29,820 nt of DNA. It comes from OFTM291 sp041741375. Its GTDB lineage: Bacteria > Gemmatimonadota > Gemmatimonadetes > Gemmatimonadales > GWC2-71-9. A model generated the notes under the pieces. It was not told the origin of the DNA. It saw nothing but the letters and a program-made list of their open reading frames with translations, and searched no databases. Where the stretch lies: assembly GCA_041741375.1 (NCBI GenBank), contig JBGSKF010000103.1:1-29820 (forward strand), given 5' to 3'. A program made the position numbers and the translations under genes. Shown one piece after another: positions 9,035-15,772 of this stretch (the first letter of the stretch is position 1; each line of letters begins with the position of its first letter).

Positions 9035-9063
9035 TTGTCGAACTGGATTGAAACGATTAAATA
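9035..9063 (+). promoter_or_regulatory. putative promoter of the sphingolipid operon
   Basis: TTGTCG (9035-9040) and TAAATA (9058-9063) are separated by 17 bases in an AT-rich island, unusual for this GC-rich sequence. They lie about 65 bases upstream of the first start codon of the operon. The match to the sigma-70 boxes is partial (4/6 and 3/6). Spacing and base composition are the main support. Confidence 0.4.
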
Positions 9064-9126
9064 TAGGCCGTTCCCCACCAGGGCGCCGGGAGAGTTCCCT
9101 CGCCCGCTCCTTCGCATCGAGGGCCT

Positions 9127-10332
9127 GTGGCACAGATCACTGCTCAAGACGTGGCACTGTTCGCCAAGTGCTCGCAGTTCACCCGCGCCGATGAGGTCAA
9201 ATCCGCCGGTCTCTACCCCTACTTCAAGCCGATCTCGGAATCGGAGGACACGGTGGTGGTGATCGAGGGGACCCGGCGGATCATGCTCGGCTCCAACAAC
9301 TACCTCGGTCTGACTCATCACCCCAAGGTCCTCGAAGCGGCCGAAGCCGCACTCCGCCGATACGGCTCAGGGTGTACGGGGAGCAGGTTCCTCAACGGGA
9401 CGCTCGACCTCCACGAGCGGCTGGAACGGGCCATCGCCGAATTCCTCGGCAAGGAAGACTGCATGGTCTTCTCCACCGGGTACTCCGCCAATCTGGGCAT
9501 GATCTCCGGTCTGGTGGGCCGGGGCGAGGCCGTCTATCTGGACAAGCTGGACCACGCCTGCATCGTTGACGGGGCCAAGTTGTCCTATGGAGAAACCTTC
9601 CGCTTCAACCACGGTGACCTCGACGGGCTCCGCCGTCTCCTGGACCGGAAGAGTTCCGCTCAGGGCGCCCTCGTGGTGGTCGACGGGGTTTATTCCATGG
9701 AAGGCGACATCGCGGACCTGCCCGAGCTGTCGAAGATCTGCCACCGGTACGGGGCGGCCCTGGCCGTGGATGATGCCCACTCCCTCGGGGTGCTCGGCCC
9801 TCGCGGCGACGGGACGGCAGCCCATTTCGGCCTCCAGGACGAGGTCGACATCATCGCCGGTACTTTCTCCAAATCCCTGGCCTCGGTGGGTGGTTTCGTG
9901 GCCGCACGGGAGCGGGTGATCAACTTCCTGCGGCACCACAGCCGTCCCTTCATCTTCACCGCCTCCCTCCCCCCGTCGAGCACGGCCGGTGTGCTGGCCG
10001 CCCTCGAGGTCCTCCAGGCAGAGCCGGAGCGGCGGGTGCGACTCTGGGAGAACACCCGACGTCTCCAGGAGGGATTCCGAAGTCTCGGGTTCGACATCGG
10101 CCCCACCGAAACCCCGATTGTTCCGGTCGTCATCGGCCCCCTCGACACCACGATGCTGATGTGGCGGAAGGTTTTCGATGCCGGCGTCTTTACCAACCCG
10201 GTCGTGCCGCCGGCCGTCGCCCCGTCGCAGTGCCGTCTCCGGACCTCCCTGATGGCCACGCACACCCCCGACCAGATCGATCAGGCCCTGGAGGTCTTCG
10301 GTCGGATCGGGCGGGAGCTGGGGGTCATCTGA
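9127..10332 (+). CDS. spt: serine palmitoyltransferase-like alpha-oxoamine synthase (PLP-dependent)
   Basis: This 401-residue PLP enzyme belongs to the family containing BioF, Kbl, HemA and serine palmitoyltransferase, which join an amino acid to an acyl thioester with loss of CO2. The PLP lysine is K249 (GTFSKSLASVGG). H143 (LDHACIVDG) is in the place of the PLP-stacking histidine, and DDAHS carries the PLP-binding Asp. The N-terminal segment GLYPYFKPIS and the substrate region STGYSANLGMISGL fit bacterial serine palmitoyltransferases. Motifs alone do not exclude glycine C-acetyltransferase or AONS. The assignment rests mainly on the two following genes, which look like the ceramide synthase and reductase. 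It would make 3-ketosphinganine from serine and an acyl-CoA or acyl-ACP in the cytoplasm. The GTG start has only a weak ribosome site (GAGGG). Confidence 0.8.
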   Translation: MAQITAQDVALFAKCSQFTRADEVKSAGLYPYFKPISESEDTVVVIEGTRRIMLGSNNYLGLTHHPKVLEAAEAALRRYGSGCTGSRFLNGTLDLHERLERAIAEFLGKEDCMVFSTGYSANLGMISGLVGRGEAVYLDKLDHACIVDGAKLSYGETFRFNHGDLDGLRRLLDRKSSAQGALVVVDGVYSMEGDIADLPELSKICHRYGAALAVDDAHSLGVLGPRGDGTAAHFGLQDEVDIIAGTFSKSLASVGGFVAARERVINFLRHHSRPFIFTASLPPSSTAGVLAALEVLQAEPERRVRLWENTRRLQEGFRSLGFDIGPTETPIVPVVIGPLDTTMLMWRKVFDAGVFTNPVVPPAVAPSQCRLRTSLMATHTPDQIDQALEVFGRIGRELGVI

Positions 10333-10346
10333 GCGACGGAATAACC

Positions 10347-11456
10347 GTGCGCCCGGTCCGCACGGGCAGAGATCTGCGGCGCTTCATCGACCTGCCGTAC
10401 CGGTTGCATCGGGGGGACCCCATGTGGGTCCCCCCGTTGCGTCGGGATGTGAAGGCCCTGCTCTCGCGCACCCGGAACCCCTTCTTCGATCACGCCGAGG
10501 CCGAGTACTTTCTCGCCCTGCGGGACGGGAGGGTGGTCGGGCGCATCGCAGCCATCACCAACCGGCTGCACAACGAGACCCACTCCGATCGGACCGGTTT
10601 TTTCGGGTTCTTTGAAACCGAGCAGGACCCGGTGATCGCTCGGGCCCTGACCGATACTGCCGCGGCCTGGGTGCGGGAGCGGGGCATGACTGTCCTCCGC
10701 GGCCCGGCGTCTTTTTCGGTCAACGATGAGTGCGGCCTGCTGGTGGATGGTTTCGACACGCCGCCCACCGTCATGATGGCGCACAATCCCCCCTGGTACG
10801 AATCCCTTCTCGTTTCGGCGGGATTTTCCCCCGTGAAGAATCTCCTCGTTTTCCAGGGGGACCATCGAAGCGGAGTCCCCGAGCGACTGACCCGCGCCAT
10901 CGACCTCATCAAGAAACGACAGGGACTCACCGTTCGCCCGATCAACATGAAACGGTTTGCCCAGGAAGTGGAGACGATCAAGGAGCTCTACAACCGCGCC
11001 TGGGAACGCAACTGGGGCTTCGTCCCGATGACGGATCGCGAAATCGACCACGCGGCCTCCCAGTTCCGGTCGATCGTGGTTCCCGAGCTGGCCCCGATCG
11101 TCGAAGTGGATGGACGCCCCATCGCCTTCGGGTTGGCCCTCCCGGATGTGAATGTGCCGCTGCGATCGAATCGGTCGGGCTACTTTCTCCCCGCCCTGCC
11201 GAAACTTCTCTGGTCACTCCGGCGTGGAGGGAACTCCCGGATTCGAATCCTCCTTCTGGGCATCACCCCCGAGTACCGGGGCAAGGGAATCGATGCCGTC
11301 CTCTACTACCATCTGTGGAAGGACAGCACCGACGTGGGGTTCTTCTGGGGTGAGGCGGGATGGATCCTGGAGGACAATCCGGCGATTCGCGCCGGAATGG
11401 AGAAGATCGGGTTCTCGGTCTACAAGACGTACCGGCTCTACGATCGGGACACATGA
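10347..11456 (+). CDS. GNAT-fold N-acyltransferase, probable bacterial ceramide synthase
   Basis: A 369-residue protein with GNAT character: an N-terminal IRPV-type start (VRPVRTGRDLRRFIDLPYRLH), a strongly conserved-looking centre (FGFFETEQDPVIARAL, RGPASFSVNDECGLLVDGF) and a C-terminal acyl-CoA-binding motif, EYRGKGIDA near residue 310. This layout, larger than ordinary GNATs, matches the family that includes the Caulobacter bacterial ceramide synthase (bCerS). That enzyme N-acylates a 3-ketosphinganine or sphinganine base. It begins 14 bases after the spt-like gene and its stop overlaps the next gene's ATG. The open frame reaches back into spt; GTG 10347 is the first start in the gap. The ribosome site is weak. 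The substrate is inferred from the operon. Otherwise it is an uncharacterised acyltransferase. Confidence 0.72.
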   Translation: MRPVRTGRDLRRFIDLPYRLHRGDPMWVPPLRRDVKALLSRTRNPFFDHAEAEYFLALRDGRVVGRIAAITNRLHNETHSDRTGFFGFFETEQDPVIARALTDTAAAWVRERGMTVLRGPASFSVNDECGLLVDGFDTPPTVMMAHNPPWYESLLVSAGFSPVKNLLVFQGDHRSGVPERLTRAIDLIKKRQGLTVRPINMKRFAQEVETIKELYNRAWERNWGFVPMTDREIDHAASQFRSIVVPELAPIVEVDGRPIAFGLALPDVNVPLRSNRSGYFLPALPKLLWSLRRGGNSRIRILLLGITPEYRGKGIDAVLYYHLWKDSTDVGFFWGEAGWILEDNPAIRAGMEKIGFSVYKTYRLYDRDT

Positions 11457-12421
11457 AGGCGCTCGTGACCGGCGCGACCGGGTTTGTCGGATCCCACCTG
11501 GTGGAGACCCTGCAGAGGGTGGGGTGGTCGGTGACCGTGCTGGTGCGCACCCCGGGGAAGCTCGAGGAGATCGGCATTCACGGGGTGCACTCCGTCGTGG
11601 GCGACCTCGCGAACCTGGAAAGCCTGGGCCACGCCTGCCAGGGTCAGGATGTGGTGTTCCATGTTGCCGGCCTGGTGGCCGCCCGCACTCCCCAGGAGTA
11701 CCTTGACGTCAATCGGGACGGCACCGCCCGCCTGGTGAGGGCGGCGGAATCGGCCGGGATCGGGCGCCTGGTGCTGGTCTCTTCCCTGGCCGCCGCTGGC
11801 CCGAGCCAGGTCGGCGCTCCCCGCACCGAGGATCTCGCCCCCGCGCCTGTGACCGCCTACGGCCGAAGCAAGCTTGCCGCGGAGGACGTGGTGCGACGCT
11901 CCCCCCTCCCCTGGACCATCCTGCGGCCGCCCACCATCTACGGTCCGAGGGACCGGGAACTCCTCACCGCCTTCAAGGCGGCCCGCCTCGGGATCGCTCC
12001 CGTGTTCGGCGGTGGCAGCCAGGAACTCTCGGTGATCCATGCCACCGATCTCGCCGAGGCCCTTCTCGCCTCGGCCACCGCCCCCGGGGCCGTCGGCCTC
12101 ACCGCCTTCGCCTCCCATCCCGAGGTCGTGACCAGCGGTTCTCTGCTCCACACGATCGGCAGGAGTCTGGGACGAACCCCCTGGATCCTTCCCATCCCCC
12201 GCCCTGTCGGGACCCTGCTCCTCCGCATCACCGGCGCCGCCGCAGCGCTTGCGGGACGGGCCACGATCCTGAACCCCGACAAGGCGAACGAATTCTTTCA
12301 ACCGGCCTGGACCTGCTCCCCCGAACGACTGGCCGAGGCGACGGGGTGGCGCGCCCGTATCACCGTGGACGAGGGGATCCCCGCAACGACTGCATGGTAC
12401 CGATCCTCCGGGTGGCTCTGA
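11453..12421 (+). CDS. NAD(P)-dependent epimerase/dehydratase-family reductase, probable ceramide reductase
   Basis: A 322-residue extended short-chain dehydrogenase. The Rossmann motif is GATGFVG (residues 7-13), the active-site pair is Y136-x3-K140 (AYGRSKLAAE), and a serine-rich strand LVLVSSLAAAG precedes it. Downstream ILRPPTIYGPRD and VIHATDLAEALL are typical for NAD-dependent epimerases. In Caulobacter a protein of this superfamily (CerR) reduces the keto group of the sphingolipid precursor, in the same genetic company. The ATG overlaps the acyltransferase stop (ATGA), so it is the third, translationally coupled gene. The last part (PVGTLLLRITGAAAALAG) is hydrophobic and may sit on the membrane. 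3-beta-HSD-like steroid or other reductase activity is the alternative. Confidence 0.72.
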   Translation: MKALVTGATGFVGSHLVETLQRVGWSVTVLVRTPGKLEEIGIHGVHSVVGDLANLESLGHACQGQDVVFHVAGLVAARTPQEYLDVNRDGTARLVRAAESAGIGRLVLVSSLAAAGPSQVGAPRTEDLAPAPVTAYGRSKLAAEDVVRRSPLPWTILRPPTIYGPRDRELLTAFKAARLGIAPVFGGGSQELSVIHATDLAEALLASATAPGAVGLTAFASHPEVVTSGSLLHTIGRSLGRTPWILPIPRPVGTLLLRITGAAAALAGRATILNPDKANEFFQPAWTCSPERLAEATGWRARITVDEGIPATTAWYRSSGWL

Positions 12422-12469
12422 AGACAGCTTCCGCTTTACCTCTTCCGTTTTCGGTAGTTCATGGTCGTG

Positions 12470-12508
12470 GAAAAACAGATGGCGCCGGATCCCGAGGGAC
12501 CCGGCGCC
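12470..12508 (-). terminator. intrinsic terminator of the cupredoxin gene
   Basis: The 8-bp arms GGCGCCGG (12481-12488) and CCGGCGCC (12501-12508) pair perfectly, with a further TCCC/GGGA pairing inside the loop. On the minus-strand transcript the hairpin is followed by a U-rich stretch (TCTGTTTTTCC). It lies 22 bases beyond the cupredoxin stop. It may also stop the convergent sphingolipid operon, but on that strand there is no T-run. Confidence 0.8.
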
Positions 12509-12529
12509 ACAGGCAGTGAGCGTCCGAGC

Positions 12530-12991
12530 TTACTGGACCGTGATCTTGCCGTGCATGCCAAGAGCCATGTGCGGCAGGCAGGTGAACTTGTACTCGCCCG
12601 ATGGCGTGCCGACGAAGGTGATGCTGTACACTGCGTTCGGCTCGGCGAGCAGCGGACCCGCGAGGGGACCCAGCTTGTCGCCCGGCATCCCGGCGTCGAG
12701 CGCCTCGGCGGACCCGGCGGGAATGCTGTCCGCATAGAACTGCACGTTGTGCGGTCCACCGCTCACGTTGTGGAAATTGACCGCGTCCCCCGTGGCGATG
12801 GTGAGCTCGGCCGGCACGAAGAGGTATGCCGCCCCCTCCTGCACCATGTTCACGTCGTGGGTGGCGCCGGTGGCCACGGGACCGGCCGCCGGGGCGGGCT
12901 CGGCAGCGGCAGGGGCCTCGGCGGCGGGTTCACCACCTCCACAGGCGGCGAGGATGAGGGCCAGACCGGCAAACTTCGAAACGTTCCGCAT
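12530..12991 (-). CDS. blue-copper (plastocyanin/azurin/auracyanin-like) lipoprotein
   Basis: A 153-residue cupredoxin. The signal peptide ends in a lipobox (ALILAAC, Cys17). An Ala/Pro/Glu linker (19-40) is followed by a cupredoxin fold. The type 1 copper ligands are visible: H81 (GGPHNV), then C138, H141 and M146 (FTCLPHMALGM). It is a membrane-anchored periplasmic electron carrier. The start at 12991 has GGAGG 8 bases upstream, and the longer open frame to 13033 would put extra residues before the signal. Auracyanins in Chloroflexota accept electrons from alternative complex III, so this protein is a candidate partner of the actA-F products nearby (inference). A terminator follows. The promoter region carries a CRP-like palindrome. 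Confidence 0.92.
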   Translation of the reverse strand: MRNVSKFAGLALILAACGGGEPAAEAPAAAEPAPAAGPVATGATHDVNMVQEGAAYLFVPAELTIATGDAVNFHNVSGGPHNVQFYADSIPAGSAEALDAGMPGDKLGPLAGPLLAEPNAVYSITFVGTPSGEYKFTCLPHMALGMHGKITVQ

Positions 12992-13081
12992 GTGTACTGC
13001 CTCCAGAAGGGACGGATGGGACAAAATGCTCATCGGACAACCGTCAGCATCCAGGGACAGGCCATTGCCCCGGATGCCAGC

Positions 13082-13099
13082 TTGTGAATAAGTTCACAA
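13082..13099. promoter_or_regulatory. CRP/FNR-type palindrome TTGTGAA-N4-TTCACAA
   Basis: A perfect 7-bp dyad containing TGTGA-N6-TCACA, the consensus core of the CRP family. It lies 91 bases upstream of the cupredoxin start and 67 bases upstream of the cysteine-rich gene on the other strand. It overlaps the end of the TATATTTG element on the minus strand, so a bound regulator would sit over the start of cupredoxin transcription. A second short palindrome, GAGACGTCTC, is at 13107-13116. Confidence 0.65.
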
Positions 13100-13104
13100 A
13101 TATA
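13097..13104 (-). promoter_or_regulatory. TATATTTG -7 element (Bacteroidetes-type) for the cupredoxin gene
   Basis: On the minus strand the bases read TATATTTG, which fits the TAnnTTTG element of Bacteroidetes-type primary sigma promoters. A TTTT-containing stretch lies upstream at a shorter than ideal distance. It would give a leader of about 100 bases for the cupredoxin mRNA. It is a weak single-site match. Confidence 0.4.
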
Positions 13105-13165
13105 TCGAGACGTCTCCCGAAAAGCCACCCGATCCGACGGCACCCCGTCCCCGGAACCGAACCCG

Positions 13166-13954
13166 ATGACTCCACGCCTCCCCCCTCCCTGCAGTCGAAT
13201 GGGGGTGCATTGCGACTCCCTCTCCGTGGTCCTCCGTGTCTCCCACGTCGAGGGGGGGCTCGAGACGACTGATGACGAGGCGACCTGGCTCCTCGGGCAC
13301 ACCGACCGCATCACCTTCGGGGACCTCTGGCGCGACGAGGAGGACCTTTACGTGGACGCGACGCTCCATGTCCCGTGCAAATACCTTCACTCATCGGCTC
13401 GCGGAGTGTCCTGCCGGGCTCACGGTCATAGCGCACCCACGATTCGGCACCGCCCCCGACCGGTTCAGGGAAGACGATTGGGTGGCGAACGGTTTCGGAT
13501 CGCCGAGCAGGGACGCCTGAAGGCGCGAAGGCTTCCCATGCCCCCTGAGCCCTCCCGCAAGAGGGGACTTCCCGTAATCGAGGAGAACCCCTGCGCCACG
13601 GCCGCCTGCCGCACTTCGGACAACCGGCAGGGAGCGGCGTGCTGCCGGGATCTTCAGGTCGAAATCATGTGTACCCGGTCGGAAGCCCGGCTCGAGGCCT
13701 TGCTCCGGGCCCGCAAGAGCCCCTATGTGTGCAAGGTCACCCGGACCGGGGACTTCACGGTCGACGCCGAGGTGCTGTCAGCGTGTGGGTACCTGGGAGA
13801 TGATTCGGTGAGCTGCAGCCTTCATGGGCGGAAGCGACCCGACGGACGACCCGCCAAACCGAAGCTCTGCTTCACGTGGCCCCCCAAGCGGGAAGTCCTG
13901 CATTTTGGCTGTGTTCTGGGGCCCCGGAACCGGCGCCGGACCCGTCGGCCGTGA
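13166..13954 (+). CDS. cysteine-rich protein with duplicated C/H motif, unknown function
   Basis: This 262-residue frame belongs to no family I recognise. Two segments repeat the same pattern: VDA-x5-C-x-YL ... VSC-x2-HG at residues 63-87 and again at 199-221. The second is preceded by a cysteine cluster (C143, C148, C159, C160, C169, C189) and followed by KLCFTWP. The paired Cys/His sites suggest metal or Fe-S binding, but this is inference. Residues about 88-140 are Arg-rich and use fewer G/C third bases than the flanks. They could be a linker, or the ORF could be two genes joined, with a second start at ATG 13538. The start at 13166 has no clear ribosome site; ATG 13199 is an alternative. 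It is divergent from the cupredoxin across the CRP-like site and 81 bases before the sigma factor. Confidence 0.6.
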   Translation: MTPRLPPPCSRMGVHCDSLSVVLRVSHVEGGLETTDDEATWLLGHTDRITFGDLWRDEEDLYVDATLHVPCKYLHSSARGVSCRAHGHSAPTIRHRPRPVQGRRLGGERFRIAEQGRLKARRLPMPPEPSRKRGLPVIEENPCATAACRTSDNRQGAACCRDLQVEIMCTRSEARLEALLRARKSPYVCKVTRTGDFTVDAEVLSACGYLGDDSVSCSLHGRKRPDGRPAKPKLCFTWPPKREVLHFGCVLGPRNRRRTRRP

Positions 13955-14035
13955 GCCCGGTGTGCACCATTGGGAGGTTCGGAGCGTCTTATCAGGGAAG
14001 ACCAGGCTCCGGAAACTCCTCGGGGGGGTACCAGC

Positions 14036-14557
14036 ATGGATGACATCGAGCGCCTGTACCAGACCATGTACGGGTCGGTCGTCCGGTTCCTCTACCGAAA
14101 GGTGTGGGACGAGGACCGGGCCGAAGACCTGGCCCAGGAGGTGTTCATTCGGGCCATGGCCCACCGGCCCGAGAAGCCTCGCGCCTGGATCTTTGCCGTC
14201 GCGGCCAATCTGGCGCGAGACGAGGCCCGGGCCGCCATCCGTCGCCGGAAACACCTGACCCTGCTGACCAACGACCCGGTTCCCCTCTCCAGTCCGGACC
14301 GGTCGGCAGAGGAAAGCGTCGAACGGCAGGAGCAAATGGCCCAGGTCCAGCAGGCACTCGAAACCTTGTCCCCGCGGGACCGGGACGTCCTGCTTCTCTG
14401 GGATGCGGGGATGAGCTATCCTGAGATTGCGCAGCAAACCGGGCTCGCAGTAGGTGCCGTGGGGACCACTCTGGCACGGGCCCGCAAGAGATTGGTCGAG
14501 GCACACGACCGAAATGATCACGGGACGGACGAGGCGAGACATGCGGCGCATTCCTGA
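14036..14557 (+). CDS. ECF (sigma-70 family) RNA polymerase sigma factor
   Basis: 173 residues, with region 2 (LYQTMYGSVVRFLYRKVW, then DRAEDLAQEVFIRAM) and region 4 (LSPRDRDVLLLWDAGMSYPEIA ... GAVGTTLARARKRL, the helix-turn-helix). These bind the -10 and -35 of target promoters. There is no region 1 or 3, as usual in ECF factors. ATG 14036 was chosen because MDDIERLYQTMY is the normal beginning of region 2; the open frame runs 22 codons further upstream. It overlaps the anti-sigma gene by 17 bases, so the two are made together and the sigma factor should be held inactive until the membrane partner releases it. Confidence 0.92.
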   Translation: MDDIERLYQTMYGSVVRFLYRKVWDEDRAEDLAQEVFIRAMAHRPEKPRAWIFAVAANLARDEARAAIRRRKHLTLLTNDPVPLSSPDRSAEESVERQEQMAQVQQALETLSPRDRDVLLLWDAGMSYPEIAQQTGLAVGAVGTTLARARKRLVEAHDRNDHGTDEARHAAHS

Positions 14558-15560
14558 TCCGACCATGAGGCACATCCCTGAGGAGGAGCTGCACGCCTAC
14601 CTGGACCAGGCGCTCAGCCGGAATCAGTGCGTGGAAATCGAATGTCATCTGGCCGTCTGCCCGTGGTGCCGGGAGGAACGGGACGCCATCGCCTCGCTGC
14701 GGGACCGGACCACCGCCCTCCTTGGGCTTCTCGGACCTCGGCGGATTCCCGTCCGCCCCCCGATCGAGACCCTGGCCCGTCGGAAACCTGCCGCACGTCT
14801 GGTGTCGCACTGGTCTCGCCGGGGCCGGTGGGCCGCCCTGCTGGCCGGGGCAGTCCTGTCCGGGTATGGGATTCACTCCTTCCTCGACCGCCAGGCCGCC
14901 CGGGACGGCCTTCTGGTGGCGGTCGCTGACAGCGCGGTCCCGGGCGCCGAGCCCCTGATGACCGCCCCCCTCCTCGTCCCCCCGACTCTCGGGGATTCGG
15001 ACCTGCGGGAGAGCGAGGGAGGCCCTCCGGGCACCCTGTCCACTCAGACGGTCACCCATCGCCCCGACGCGTCCCCCGCCCTCCCCAGCCGCGTCCCCGA
15101 CTCTCTGGTCCGCACTCTCGACATCCGGTCGGTGCGGGGGGGAAGCGACGCGAACGAGCTCGCCCTGGGCGGACTCTGGAAGACAGTTCCCTGGGAGGAG
15201 GCCGAGGGACTGACCAGCAACATGCTCCCCCGGATCGAGGGGCTCCCGGTCCTCGAGGTCCGGGTCCAGCAGCGGTCCCCCGAGGAACGCCCCCTGGTGA
15301 TCGTCACTCAGCAATATTCGGGGGGAGAAACGGTCCGGACGATCGAGGGCCCCGTGGAGGAGGTGGCGAACCTGGTGACCCGGCAGATCGATGTGGCCGG
15401 GGCCGAATGGCGCACCAGCGACCCGACGCGGACCCCCCCGGAATACATCGGAACCGCCGGGGGGAGTCTTCCTCGCCGCAGCATCCGGGCGATGACCGTG
15501 ATCGGGCGGCTCCCGGCCGACACGCTGAACGCACTCCGTCAAAGGCTGGCGATCAGGTAG
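14541..15560 (+). CDS. zinc-finger anti-sigma factor with one TM helix and long periplasmic part
   Basis: 339 residues. The N-terminal cytoplasmic ZAS domain has H36-x3-C40-x2-C43 (CHLAVCPWC) and an upstream ELHAYLD helix, the standard anti-sigma motif. One membrane helix is at about 97-115 (WAALLAGAVLSGYGIHSFL). The remaining ~220 residues lie outside the membrane: a Pro/Thr-rich stretch, then a compact domain (LEVRVQQRSPEERPLVIVTQQY, then a VRTIEGPVEEVANLV segment) that may sense the signal. I do not recognise that domain. ATG 14541 has GAGG upstream and overlaps the sigma gene. ATG 14565 is an alternative and would keep the zinc motif. The open frame further upstream is out of phase with the sigma gene and unlikely to be used. 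Confidence 0.85.
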   Translation: MRRIPDPTMRHIPEEELHAYLDQALSRNQCVEIECHLAVCPWCREERDAIASLRDRTTALLGLLGPRRIPVRPPIETLARRKPAARLVSHWSRRGRWAALLAGAVLSGYGIHSFLDRQAARDGLLVAVADSAVPGAEPLMTAPLLVPPTLGDSDLRESEGGPPGTLSTQTVTHRPDASPALPSRVPDSLVRTLDIRSVRGGSDANELALGGLWKTVPWEEAEGLTSNMLPRIEGLPVLEVRVQQRSPEERPLVIVTQQYSGGETVRTIEGPVEEVANLVTRQIDVAGAEWRTSDPTRTPPEYIGTAGGSLPRRSIRAMTVIGRLPADTLNALRQRLAIR

Positions 15561-15567
15561 GGGACGG

Positions 15568-15624
15568 CCAGGGAGTCGGGAATAGGGAGTCGGGAGTGGG
15601 GATTAGGGGGGAGAGGGGGAGGGT
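15568..15624 (+). repeat. G-rich heptamer repeat (G-quadruplex-capable), left arm of inverted pair
   Basis: GGG runs start at 15571, 15578, 15585 and 15592, a clean period of 7, with units GGGAGTC and GGGAATA, followed by further G4-6 runs. The strand that is G-rich is the sense strand of the anti-sigma transcript, 8 bases after its stop. It pairs imperfectly with the right arm at 15725-15772. The 15625-15724 spacer between the arms shows no gene and no other clear element. Confidence 0.85.
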
Positions 15625-15724
15625 GTAGATAGTGGGTGGCCGCCGAGGGCTGGGCCACGCCGTCATTGCCGCAAGCCGCTGCCCCCCAGTCGGGGCAGGA
15701 CCATCGCAGTGTCTCCCCATCAGG

Positions 15725-15772
15725 TCCCCCTCCCGATTCCCCCTTCCCTACTCCCTATTCCCTGCTCCCTGG
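15725..15772 (-). repeat. G-rich heptamer repeat, right arm of inverted pair
   Basis: On the minus strand this reads CCAGGGAGCAGGGAATAGGG and continues in the same heptamer pattern. CCC runs on the plus strand start at 15746, 15753, 15760 and 15767. It aligns well with the left arm read in the same direction. The stop codon of the DUF779 gene (TAG, 15755-15757) lies inside this repeat. Confidence 0.85.

Noticed and set aside
13970..13994. ECF promoter TTGGGA ... TTATCA before the sigma gene
   Set aside because: The spacing is only 13 bases and neither box is a convincing match; not reported as a promoter.
14145..15542. A 465-codon open frame on the minus strand
   Set aside because: It is antisense to the sigma/anti-sigma pair; the composition is Pro/Arg/Gly-rich with no motif.
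15568..15772. CRISPR array or insertion sequence ends
   Set aside because: The repeats are contiguous 7-base units without unique spacers, and there is no transposase or target duplication. They are better described as heptamer repeats.
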